Source: Chara braunii
Taxonomy: Eukaryota; Streptophyta; Charophyceae; Charales; Characeae
Direction: 5' to 3'
NCBI GenBank assembly: GCA_003427395.1
Contig: BFEA01000078.1
Coordinates: 2,592,128-2,621,934 of the forward strand
DNA: 29,807 bases
Shown: positions 18,780 through 28,602 of the stretch, piece after piece
How positions within the stretch are numbered: the stretch's first letter is position 1
Layout of the letters: each line of letters opens with the position of its first letter
Position numbers and translations under genes: made by a program
Notes under the pieces: generated by a model
What the model saw: the letters and a program-made list of their open reading frames with translations, nothing else
The model's database searches: none
What the model was told of the DNA's origin: nothing

Positions 18780-19083
18780 CGCGGGACCCTCAACCCCTCA
18801 GTTTCTCCGGCGCTCCGCTGCTCCTGCGCTGATGCCCGCTGGCCTCGATCCCCGTACCTTAGTGGCAGTAATCGAGTGTCGTAACCTATAGGGCTAAGCC
18901 CAAGCCTGGAACAACTAGGCGCAGATTTCAGCATGAAGTGATACCACGCGATGCCTAGGCCTTCCCTTGGACCGTGTCGTGGCCCCCTTGCGCGTCATCC
19001 TGTGTCCCGGCTCCTCACGTTGGTCGTGCGAGCCAACAAAACGGCCTTTTAATCCTTAATCAGTCCGTAATACGGTCCGGGCC

Positions 19084-19258
19084 GACCGGCTACACCGGTC
19101 GCTCATCCAATCAGAAAAATCACACGCGCACCTAAAATTTGCTACCAGGTCAAAGCGGCCTTTTGACGTAGTCGTATCTCGCACGACTTATTCTGGCCAA
19201 ACTTATTGTTCCTATCATCTGCAAAAACCAGGGCGAATACCCTTGTAAGGGTATTCGC
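19084..19258. repeat. Hairpins including a 12-bp perfect palindromic arm pair
   Basis: GACCGG/CCGGTC lies at 19084-19089/19095-19100. GCGAATACCCTT (19233-19244) and AAGGGTATTCGC (19247-19258) are perfect 12-bp inverted repeats with only 2 nt between them. CCGTA-A-TACGG lies just before, at 19065-19075. Confidence 0.7.
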
Positions 19259-19420
19259 GCCGGCAGCTTACCGGACCATATTAAGTGACGTCCCCGTCGC
19301 TTCGCCAAATAAAAAAGCTATAAGTCCATTCACACTTCAAATGCTGATGAGATTATAACCAATCCGATTAGCCAACCGACTCAAGGTTGAGGCCTCGACC
19401 AAACAATGCCAACACAACTA

Positions 19421-19501
19421 TATGCTGTCAGGGTTTCAACCTAGGTCCCCATTGTCGTGGCATTAGGACGCCGGTGTATTACACATCAATACTACAGCAT
19501 A
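19421..19501 (-). tRNA. tRNA-like sequence, degenerate (pseudogene or SINE head)
   Basis: On the minus strand the 5' end TATGCTG pairs perfectly with the 3' end CAGCATA (7-bp acceptor stem). TA follows at positions 8-9, then a perfect 4-bp D stem GTAT/ATAC with a 9-nt loop; this start also resembles a Pol III box A (TAGTATTG). A T-arm-like CTAGG-TTGAAAC-CCTGA pairs at four of five positions. Its loop has G where C56 of TTC is invariant in real tRNAs. The anticodon arm has only three or four pairs around a 6- to 8-nt loop, and the total length, 81 nt, is a little long. No T-run terminator follows. It is therefore tRNA-derived but probably not a working tRNA. Confidence 0.45.
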
Positions 19502-21340
19502 AGTTCCAAAGCCCCTTAAACCACCCTCTACCCCTTTGTCCTAGACAATCGTCGACCTCTCGTTGGGTGTCCCAGTTAGTCTCTTTCTCGCAGGCAGACC
19601 CATAACTAGGGACGCGGGCCTTGAATGGGACCTATGAAGGCGTTCTCGCCTTCCTTCAGCAGATTCTTTCAATCAAACGAAACAAACACATATATGCTTA
19701 CATCCTCTCTCAGCCTTTTCTGCAGTCTAGTACAGAAACGTCAGGTCTCCATTTCGGCCCATCATAGCCCGGTTGATCGGACCAGGTCTAAGGCCCACCG
19801 CATTGTTACCTTAGCGGTGGTATCCTCTCGTAGGTTATACAGCGACATATATTTTTCCTGATAATCAGTCAATCAGGACTTCCAAAAGACACGACTCTCA
19901 TCCCTTGGGGTAACTTCCCTGGGGCGAGCAACTCCCCTTAAACTCTTACCCCGCAAGCCCGCAGCCAGGTTGCGCTGGCTAGCAGCCACCCACCCGGGGT
20001 TACGCCCAAGTGGCACTAAGCTTTACCGTTAGCTTGGTATTCCTTTTAAATATGTCTCAGAATTAGCACAAGCGGTTAGATGGGGCGTCACAAAACAATT
20101 CACAGGCCCGATGCGGGACTACGCAGGGGTCTGAAGGCATTGACCGGTCCGTCCATAATAGGCGCGCCATCCTTCGCACAGCCACAAACAAATCCCCCGC
20201 TAGGTTCACAAGGCCACGGCTCCTACTTGATCAGAGCTAGCAGTCGCTCATCCTGTGATATCTCTCGCCCTTCTCGAACATTTCAAGCAAACATGGTTCC
20301 CTCTCGTCAGACTTTATCAACACAAACAAGGTTTTCCATGCCATTCACTCCTTACCCACCCTTACTTAGTAAAGGTGCCTCTCACAAAAGATCTCATAGT
20401 CACCCCCTCTCTGTTTGGGATAAACTTTCACACGACCTCATCTAAAACCATGAAGGGGCCCCAACAACAACACAATTCCCACCCTCCAGAACCATGACGG
20501 TGGTCTTAATCATTAAACATTCAAACTGGAGGACCATGTTCTAGGTCCTTGTACAACTTAGACAACAATGTTTGGTGTGGCAAGGAATTAAATTTCTGGA
20601 TCCCTCAATCCCGTAGGATTCTCACAATCTTTTACAAACAGGCTGCGCTCCCCCTTCTTATACTCTGCTCTCTCGTCTGCTCGCAAGCAGGCCACACGAG
20701 TATACTAGAGAGTAAACAACTTTACTATTCACGGGGTGTATCTTCTACACCCCCCACACAAAGCCAAACACACATCAAGATAAATCCACACAGATGAGAG
20801 TTATAATGATCGTCACAAGACAAGTCCCATAGGACCTCAACTCATAGTACACTCAGGGAGTAGAATGTCTCCCTCAAGACTCAAATATAGACTCTCAACT
20901 CAAAACTTTGCCCTTCTGGGCATGACTCACGACCCCACTGTACACACGCGAAATAAACTTGGGGACACACCATCTATCTAAAATCCAATGGGTGCCCAAC
21001 CCCTGTCTCACTCTCCTGGGGAAACTCATACCCAAGTCTCACTCAAAACCCAAATAATCTCTAAATCACAAAACCAAACATAGACTAAATGGCCTCATGT
21101 GTCCTATGGCTGCACCCCATTTCCTAAGCCGTAGCCCATGAACAAAAGTTGAAGGAAGGCACGATCAACTATGTATGCATAACCAGGCAGGGACTCATCC
21201 TACCACCCCTAAAGTATGCACACATCTAGGGCCCCCTCAGCCAACTCAGCATATATACACTTCCAACCCGCCCTCTGTGTGCAAAATACTCTGGCCCTAC
21301 TGACACATAGACAGATCATCCCCTACTCACGCAACTCCTC
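19502..21340. other. Non-coding stretch, no gene supported
   Basis: Short, overlapping open frames without motifs are present. Small hairpins occur (GCCAG/CTGGC near 19971-19986, AAGCT/AGCTT near 20019-20036). If the gypsy element at 21.3-29.8 kb has a 3' untranslated region and LTR in the window, they should lie here or further left. I could not identify an LTR end or target-site duplication. Confidence 0.4.
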
Positions 21341-24133
21341 CTAGTTTTGCCAGTATAACTGGGCCCTGCCCCCATCTGGAGCTCGCTCCACTATCCTGCC
21401 ATGTCTCTTATAGAACTTGCCGTCGACCTCTGCAACCCGCCCCTCGGCCTTATCCTCGAGGAGCTCTGGGCAGTCCACGGCTATATGCCCTTCCTTCGTG
21501 CACCAAAAGCAGGAGGTGTTGTGCCACCTGGCAGTCTTCTTCTTTCTCCCCCGGGAACTCGACGCTGAAGGCGTCCCCATAGCCTCGGTGGACACCTCAT
21601 GACAGAAGGGTAATCCCGCATGGCCCTGAGGTCGGGGCTCCATAGTCTAAGCGCCCTCACCCCCTCGCACGGCAGTACTCACTGGCTCGTGGTCTGGCGT
21701 GTCCGTCTCTCGGGATCCCTCCTCCTGAGGCCTTTCCGTTGCAACCACATCCCCACATAATCCAGACAGCTGAGAGCCCGCCACGGCGGCTGGCTCACTC
21801 ATGACCTCCTGTTGCTGCTGCCGCCCTGAGTCAGGTCCTCCTGAGTCCGTCCCTATGGCCCAAGAGCCCAACTCCGCCCCCAACTCTCCCAGCCCTGGGG
21901 CATAGTCTGGAGTGTCAAGCCTCTGAGGCCTCTCCTGCGGTGTACCTATCCCCATGGCTGCCGCCAGCTCACGCAAACGCGAGCCTCTTCTCTCCGTGGA
22001 CATAGCCATAAGGGACTCCAGGGTGCCACCCTCCTCCTTGGCCGTATCTGGCGGCACCTCCCCCATTGGCTCGGCCTGTCGAGGGGCTTCCGCCGCTGCT
22101 CCCCGACTCAGCGAAGCTTGCTTTCCTCGGCCCTGGCCATCGACACCGGCTCGTCCTGTCTGACTAGCCTCCTAGGTTGCCGTAAGCCTATCCACAATGG
22201 CCGCCATCTCCCCAAACCGTCTCTCCCACTCAACCTCTCTGGCCTGGCTCCTCACTCTCTCTTCAACAAGCTGGGTAGTTAGGTGCCCCATCTCCAACTC
22301 TCTCACCCTGAGCTCATCGCCGAGTAGACTATACCACTAGAAGGATGTAACTGTCATCTCGCATATCCTCCTATCCACACGCTCAATCGCTATCCTAGTC
22401 GCGGAGAACACCAAGTCCCCCATCTCCCTCAGCTCACCCGCCTCCTCGTCCGCCTGTCCCGTCTCTCGTGACCTCTGGCGGGCTGCGTCCCGCTGGCTCT
22501 CGTACCTCGCCCACAACTCGTCGATCCGCTCCTCGCTCGTTTTGGGATCGACCGGCGGCGTCGGCTCTATCCCTGACGCCTCCATCTCAGCCTGCCTCGC
22601 GTGTATTTCATCCAAACGGACTCGCACTCTGGCGGACTTTTCTTCACGGGTTTCTCTTGAGGCTCCTCTCACACGCGGCCCCTAGCCTTCCAGAGTGGAC
22701 GCCTCGGGCCCCATCCTCTCGCTTGTGCATGGCAATGCTGACGATGACTCTGTTAGAGTTGGTCCCCCGATAACTTGGCTCTCGGTCGCATGCGTGGCCG
22801 ATGGCAAGTCAGGGAGTACCTCCACCCTCGCTCTCTCACACGCTCCCTGATCCTCCATCTTCGCCTCCTGCTCAGGCGTAGCAGCCGTCTCAGGGGGAAG
22901 CTCTAAGACCTCCTCACTATCTGGCTCAGGAACCCCCTCTGGCCAGGACCGCTGCGCTGGCTCTGGGACTGGGGTGCATGCAGGGGTATCGTCTCCGACC
23001 GTGATCACCTCCTCAACCTGAGGTCGTACCGGGTCCGGCCGCTCGGATGCCATCTCAGGATCATGCGGCCCCCCTCGGTCTCGCATGTCCGTCTCCGTCT
23101 CGAGGTCCAAAGGCTCCTCCAACGGCACATAGCGCACCGGATCAGTTGAACCTTCCCCCAACCGTGAGGCCTCCCACCAAGATACGTCAAGGTGAGTCGC
23201 TAAGCTCCGGAATGGCGTCTCCCCTGGTATGTCCAGCTCCTGCCCTGATGGCGACGGCGAAGGCGGCCTCAACTCCTCACTCGTAATCCGCCGAAACTCA
23301 ACTGCCTGGAGGCCACAAGCAGGGAACGACTCCTCTTTCGGTGCGGGCCCCGCGGGCTCATCCTCCCGCTGTGCTGGGGCCCTCCTCCTCTCTCTGGTCA
23401 GCCCCGCCTCTCCCGGCGCCGGTTCCCTTGGCCTCTTGATTTGCCTTTGCCTCTCGACCCTAGGCTCCAGTCTCTCACGCCCTAGTCATCCGAACGCCCT
23501 CCAGAGCAGGGCCTGGCAGTCCTCCCAATCTCGAGCTCTCTCCCGAATCTGTCTAGCCACCGGCCTCTCTGCCCTCCTAGTCTAGATAAGTAGGGCCTGC
23601 ACCCACTCCTCCTGCGCAATCCCCTGGCTCAACATGCAGTGCTCATATGCGGGAATGAACTCCTCCGCATTCCCCTCCTCTAACCGAATGGGCATACCAT
23701 CACGTCCTCAGGGCGAAGCCCTCAGTCTCTGCGTCTTGGCCTCCACATCTGGCCAAGTTAGGACCTCCTCGCATATCTGGGCGACAGGCTCCTCAAACCG
23801 CCCTATACCCCTCAAGTGGTGAATCCTCTCGGCCACTGACCACCCTCTCTGTGTCGCATGATCCCGATACACATCTAGGAAGAACTCTATGTTATCATCG
23901 TCGAACTCAGGCATAGGCTTCCTCCTAGTCGGCTCGTGCTGCTCGCCTCTCCCCGCTGCCCTCTGGGGCCCCTGTCGTGGCCGGGTGTCCCTCCCGCCCG
24001 TCTGTATGACTGCCTTCAAGAAGTCAGACCTGCACAACAGGCGAGAGACAGCAACCAGAGGAACAGTGGGGTCAGCAACTAAGCCTATTGGCCTAGGAAA
24101 ATCCCACATACACTCCACACCCATCCATCCCAA
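21341..24133 (-). pseudogene. Second gag-like ORF (ORF2) with CCHC knuckle, downstream of integrase
   Basis: The whole interval is one continuous minus-strand frame of about 930 codons, broken only by stops (TGA 23710, TAG 23584, TGA 23488, TAG 22684, 22339, 22174 and 21649, given by first base). No frameshift is seen. The N-terminal ~250 residues are helical and gag-like: FDDDNIEFFLDVYRDHATQ, GWSVAERIHHLRGIGRF, EEFIPAYEHCM, RERARDWEDCQALL. A long Pro/Glu-rich middle (about 23270-22690) and a Glu/Arg-rich coiled-coil region (about 22670-22180) follow. Near 21540-21500 comes a CCHC knuckle, CFWCTKEGHIAVDC (C-x2-C-x4-H-x4-C), a nucleic-acid-binding motif of gag. The frame ends at TAG 21343. It starts about 80 bp after the integrase C-terminus with no LTR between, and no pol follows it. 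It could be an extra ORF of this element or a gag-only element inserted or recombined here. Confidence 0.6.
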
Positions 24134-24170
24134 TCACCCATCTATCTAATCAGCCGAAAATGCGTGATAC
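24030..24170 (-). other. Possible 141-nt intron at the 5' end of ORF2
   Basis: On the minus strand TTGCCCAG is followed by GTATCACG (24170 onward), and a pyrimidine-rich tract ends in CCTGTTGTGCAG at 24030, giving GT-AG borders. Splicing would join a short upstream frame (KDRVLPR, overlapping the integrase end in another frame) in phase to SDFLKAVIQ of ORF2. This is a prediction from splice-site likeness only. Confidence 0.3.
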
Positions 24171-24209
24171 CTGGGCAAGACTCTATCCTTAGAGAGGTGT
24201 CGAGGCCCC

Positions 24210-25842
24210 TTACCTATTCCCTGGCCACAAACTTTTCAGCCTTGCCCCTGATACCCAGTCCTGCCATCTCGCCCCATCCAACTCTTCAATTTCGTAAGCC
24301 CGAAACTCGCCAAATCGCACAATCCTATAAGGCCCCAACCACCGCTTGTCGAGCTTCCTGGACCATCGCTTTTCCAGGGAGGAGTCATACAACAACACCT
24401 ATCTCCAACCTTCAGCGGTTCCTTCCTCACGCACGCCATCTAGTCCCACCTCATCTTGTCTTCCATACGGCTCCTCTCCACGTCCCTGGAGGCTTCTCGT
24501 AACCTTTTCTCAGCTGCCGCTACTTGTCGTGCCCGGCCATCGAGCAACTCTTCGAACGACAGGTTGACTTCCAGGTCCTGGCGCCTCCATGTCTTCATAA
24601 AGCTTTCTATGGGAAAGGTGGCGTGCCTCCCGTACCATAGTGTGGCCAGCGAGTACTTGGTAATCCTTTTCACCGTAACATTTTCCACGAAGAAGGCTGC
24701 TCTTAGAAACTTCGACCACTGGTTAGGCCTCCCCTTAGTCCACATGGCCAAGAGATTTGTGATGGTACTATGCCCCCTTTCCACAGGTGCGTTCGCCTGG
24801 GGGTATGCGGCAGTAGTATAGTTTGCTACCACGCCATACCCCGCAAGTAAGGTCCGCACCTCATTGCAGGTGAATTTCGACCCCCGGTCCATCACAAATT
24901 CTTTGACAAAAGGGTAGCGCAGGTAGTACTCTTCGATGCACCTGGCTAGAACAGGGCCGGTCTTCGTGCGAATAGCCCGACCATCCACGAACCCAGTAAG
25001 ATTATCTGGCGCATCGAAGATGTAGTTATTTCCACCCTCCCCGACTGGCATAAATAGCAGGTCCAGGTGCACGACTACTCCCACTTCCGTCTCCAACCTT
25101 GGGTGCAGGGGCACCCCTGGCCTTTGCGCTGACCTCTCCTAACAGGGTACGCAAGACTGGCAGTACTTTATGACCATAGTTAGCATCCCATCCCAATGGT
25201 ATAGTTCACTTCTCTTGGCACATGTGGTCCCGATCCCTCTGTGGCCCCCTGCTATACCATCGTGTAGGGCTGCAATAATATCAATTTGCTGGTTCCTTCC
25301 ACTCACAATCCTCTTAGGATTCCCGACCTGCCGCTTAATAAACAGATGGCCATCCCTTACGACATGGAGATGTCTCATCTTCTGCACTTTTGCGCTTGCA
25401 TCTCTATCCCTCATTTCGCAGGACAAGAGCAGCCCCAACTCCAGGTAAATTCCGTCGTACTCCTCTGCCCTTAATGCCTCCTTGATCTCTCCCTCCTCGA
25501 ACTCATTGTCCTGGCTTTCGGGTACCGGTCCTTCGCCTTCAACTGGGTTCAATGAACCCCTTCGGTCGAAGTCTCCCCATAGGAGTGTGTTTGTGAGGAG
25601 ATACATTCCCCCCATCAACTGCTCGTGCTCCTCAACTTGGGTAGGGCCCTCCTCAATCGTTTTTACCTCCTCCGCCAAACTGTGTGCGCCTGCCAATGCC
25701 AATTCCATCATCCAAAGGACGTCCTTGCCGCCCCAGGGATCTTCCTCTTGGAAGGGCTTAAGGACCAGTTCCTCCTTTCGTTCATACCTCTTTGGCGCTA
25801 GCCATATGGGGTGAGTGACACAACTAGGCACCCTCAACGACT
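24210..25842 (-). pseudogene. Integrase domain of the gypsy pol
   Basis: It inserts retrotransposon cDNA into chromosomes. In order on the minus strand there is an N-terminal zinc-binding region with HDGIAGGHRG and YCQSC (HHCC type, near 25160-25270). The catalytic core follows: VVVHLDLLF (first Asp near 25062), VMDRGSKFT (second Asp near 24885) and NAPVERGHST (Glu near 24780). The spacing from second Asp to Glu is 35 residues, the canonical D-x35-E. The C-terminal KRWLGPYRIV (GPY motif, near 24320-24345) ends at SLWPGNR and a stop at 24210. Breaks are TAG at 25843, TAG at 25141 between the zinc region and the core, TAG at 24442, and a frameshift near 24400. About 150 acidic residues precede the zinc region. 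The catalytic residues themselves are intact. Confidence 0.85.
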
Positions 25843-25907
25843 ATTCGTTTATATGGAGGCGGACGTCCTCCTCCTGATCCAAGAACCCGTCGACTCGTGG
25901 GGTGTCC

Positions 25908-26674
25908 TCAATTGACTCCTGATTCGTCCCAGTTGATACGACTCAGCCCATCCACCCTGTTCTTGTCCCCTGAAATCCTCTCCAGCTCAAAGTTAAACAT
26001 CCAAATGTAAGTCAACCATCTCGCGGTGGTTGGGTCAGATGGAGTATAAATTTTCAGGGAACACGCAAGCGAAGTAGGGTCCACCCTCAAAATGAGCCTC
26101 CTGCCAAAGATATAGTTCCGGAAGGTCCTCGGGCAATGGAGTACCACCAGCGTCTCTTTCTTAAACTGAGAGTAGTTCCTCTTAGTCGTATTGAGGGTAC
26201 GACTTTCAAACCTTAGCGGCCTCTCCTTCCCATCCGCATCTGCCTGAATCAAGACCCCTCCTAAGGCAGTGGGCCAGCGTCTGTCTCGACAACGAATGGT
26301 TTTTCCTCTTTGGCCTCATAATTTGGCGCTCCCAGCACAAAACCTCCTTTCTTAAACTCTCCCTTCATCCTTTCCACAACCTTTTCCTGGTCTTCGTCCC
26401 AAACCCATTCCTGATCCCGACGCACAAGATTCCTCAAATGCTCCGTCTTAGTGGCAAAGTCCCTCACGAAACTCCTCCAAAACCCACAGGTCCCAAGGAA
26501 GCTCCTCACGTCTGTTATCGACTGAAAAGGGACTGGCCACTCTAGGATCTTGTCCGTTTTCTTCACATCTGGCCTCCGCGCCCTCTCATTACAGACAAAG
26601 CCCAGGATCGTGGCCTCCCTCATACAGTGCTTCAACTTGGGGGCGCTCCCCGTCAAGTTGTGCTCTTCCAGCAA
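25908..26674 (-). pseudogene. RT thumb/connection and RNase H of the gypsy pol
   Basis: This is the continuation of reverse transcriptase: LEEHNLTGSAPKLKHC and LGFVCNE, then the conserved connection VRSFLGTCGFWRSFVRDFA. RNase H starts with FVVETDAGP (its first catalytic Asp, near 26280) and, after a frameshift, continues with GVLIQADADGKERPL, FESRTLNTTKRNYSQ and KKETLVVLHC (Glu), FILR/VDP-type strands and GDKNRVDGLSR. RNase H removes the RNA strand during cDNA synthesis. The frameshift near 26270 looks like loss of one base inside the DAGP..ALGGV stretch, so the domain cannot be made intact from this copy. A further frameshift lies near 25910. Confidence 0.8.
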
Positions 26675-27565
26675 ACCCAGAACCTGATCGATATCCTGGA
26701 TTAGGCTGGATATGCTTCCAGACGAACCGCCTCACTCCCGGCATCACTTCGTCTTCCTCGTTCTCCATTGGACACTTGACCGCCAGATCGTCAATGTAGG
26801 GTTGGGTGATATGTGGACTAACTGTCTGCATGGCCCTAATCATGTGCCTTTGCACCATCGCCACCGCATTAGTCCACCCCTGAGGGGCTACATTCATGTG
26901 GATCAGCCCCCTCGGCGTATGCATTGCTATCACCGACCTATCAGGCGGGTATACAGGAAACTGGTTGTACCCAGAATAAAGGTCTATAAGTGAGATTATA
27001 GGCCTCCCTGCGCATGACTCCGTCAGGGCATCCACGTTCAACAATCCTCCCGCGTCCCGCACTGTCACCGCATTCAAATGCTGCAGGTCCTACACCCACC
27101 GTAGCGTCACGTTCGGCTTGATGAAACAAAACCACAGTAAGGCATACAGTCCACTAGAGTAATCAGCCACGTGCGTCCGCATCTTTTCGTCCAAATAGTC
27201 CACCACCTTCCTCTCCTCGTCTGGATTCAGGTATCGCGCGCCCCTTAAATTCCACGGCTCGTGTGGGACGGTATGGATTCGTATCATCGGGATCTTATCC
27301 ACATCCAACCTCCCACTCTCGTCGTCATTAAACGCATACGCGCAATGTCTCCTCTTCATGGTCTCCACCATCAAGGTCCTCTCGTGGGGTGAAAGAAAGC
27401 CAAACTCGCCAATTATCAGTCCCTCTTTATTCTCATCATTGATGCGGCACGGCCCTGCCTGCGCATGCTCCCGCATACGCCTTATCAGCCCTCGCTCTCG
27501 CTCTCGCTCATAATAGGCTTCCTCATCCTCCGTGACAAGCACGGGGATCGGGCGGCACTTCTTAT
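26589..27565 (-). pseudogene. Reverse transcriptase core of the gypsy pol
   Basis: RNA-dependent DNA polymerase. The frame 27542-27090 holds the upstream linker and the first finger strand (YALLWFCFIKPNVTLRWV), then a TAG (27092-27090) and, in the same frame, DLQHLNAVTVRDAG. The palm follows: ISLIDLYSGYNQFPV (first catalytic Asp, near 26980), HTPRGLIHMNVAPQGWTNA and PYIDDLAVKC (YIDD box, near 26790), the last two catalytic Asp residues. About 20 codons after YIDD the frame is lost. The DNA there reads ATCCAG-CCTA-ATCCAG, consistent with a 10-bp insertion that duplicated ATCCAG. Apart from the stop and this insertion the catalytic motifs are intact. TAG at 27092 stands where Gln would be expected. 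Confidence 0.85.
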
Positions 27566-28602
27566 CTATAGTCTTGTACCGCCTTTGGGAGCCCTGTTTA
27601 AGCCCTCCCCTACAAAAGACCGATTGGTCGTTCGGGCCTGGGCCATCGTAGGGTCTCCCCTTCTTCTTGGAAGCCGATATATCAGCTCCACCTCTCCCAC
27701 CTGAGGGCTTTCCAAGACCTGTTCTCTCAATGCCTTTATGGTCTCCGGGTCCACCATATCATGTGTCGCCACCACCTCCATCGCCTTATTCAAATCATTA
27801 AGGCTCAAGGACAATACCTCGGCCGCTCCTCCCTCCTCTTATTCCTCCCGAAGTCTTCGTCGCGCGTACTCGGATTCCTCGAAGATAAAGGAGCCGAGGT
27901 TGAGCCTGTTCCTCCCACTTCCGGGTCTTGTGTTCCGACATTTGATGATCTCGTAGTTCCCGCAAGCCGGATCAGATAGGGCCAGGATCATCGTCCCCTC
28001 ATGCCTATTGAAGACCAAGGTCTCCGTTCGGCAGAGGAACGACCTCCCCAGACGGATAGGGTGGTCGACACGGGCATGACGAAGAAGCACGTTCGTGCCC
28101 TTACCCTCCCAATTTCCACCATCCCGTTAGACGCGGTGCCGCAAAAAAATGCCTTACAGTTGGCGCCATGCAGCACACCATGATCCGAGTGGTCAACCTC
28201 CAGCCCTAGCATGGTCGCATTGGTCGCATCTCGCTCCCGGATAATGTTCATCTCAGCGCCCGTGTCCACCATTGCGATGCTCGGCTGGTCCCTCACCTTC
28301 AGATCCACCAACCCACACGCCACACATTTCCAATCCATCCTGGTGCCCGCCTCTGTCCATTCTATCTCCCTTGGCAAAATCGTGCTCAGGTGGATATTGG
28401 GCACTAACCTTCGTGAGAGCCGCCGTTTTAGCTCATCACGGAGCCTTGGTGCCGACGCCAAAATGTCTTTCAGATTCATCAAATTATTGTGACCCTTTAG
28501 AAGCTTGTCCACCATTCGCTCCACGTCAAAGCCCTCCACCAGCCAGACTGCGTACTTCTTCCTTTTTGGCATGCCGTCGTGCACGCCCGGCTCCGCCTCT
28601 CC
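27566..28602 (-). pseudogene. Aspartic protease region of the gypsy polyprotein and linker to RT
   Basis: It cleaves the Gag-Pol polyprotein. A leader of about 100 residues (KRKKYAVWLVEGFDVERM..., with LKDILASAPRLRDELKR) precedes a CVAC pair and the active-site motif AMVDTGAEMNII (near 28245-28275), the DTGA signature of retropepsins. A second strand, CFFVMP, follows, then a 1-nt frameshift near 28070. The next frame continues with LGRSFLCRTETLVFN and ILALSDPACGNYEII and ends at TAA 27841. The linker 27814-27566 (LNDLNKAMEVVATHDMVDPE...) then loses frame again near 27575. The protease is in the same frame as the preceding gag part and separated from it by a single TAG (28605-28603). Confidence 0.75.

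Noticed and set aside
19344-19351. Hammerhead ribozyme core (CTGATGAG), as found in plant retrozymes
   Set aside because: No GAAA core follows at the required distance and no matching stem pair was found. The same holds for the CTGATGAG on the minus strand near 12440 and near 9016.
20062-20085. Box A-like sequence (TTAGCACAAGCGGTTAGATGG)
   Set aside because: No box B or paired acceptor ends lie at tRNA distance downstream, so it is not supported as a tRNA or SINE head.
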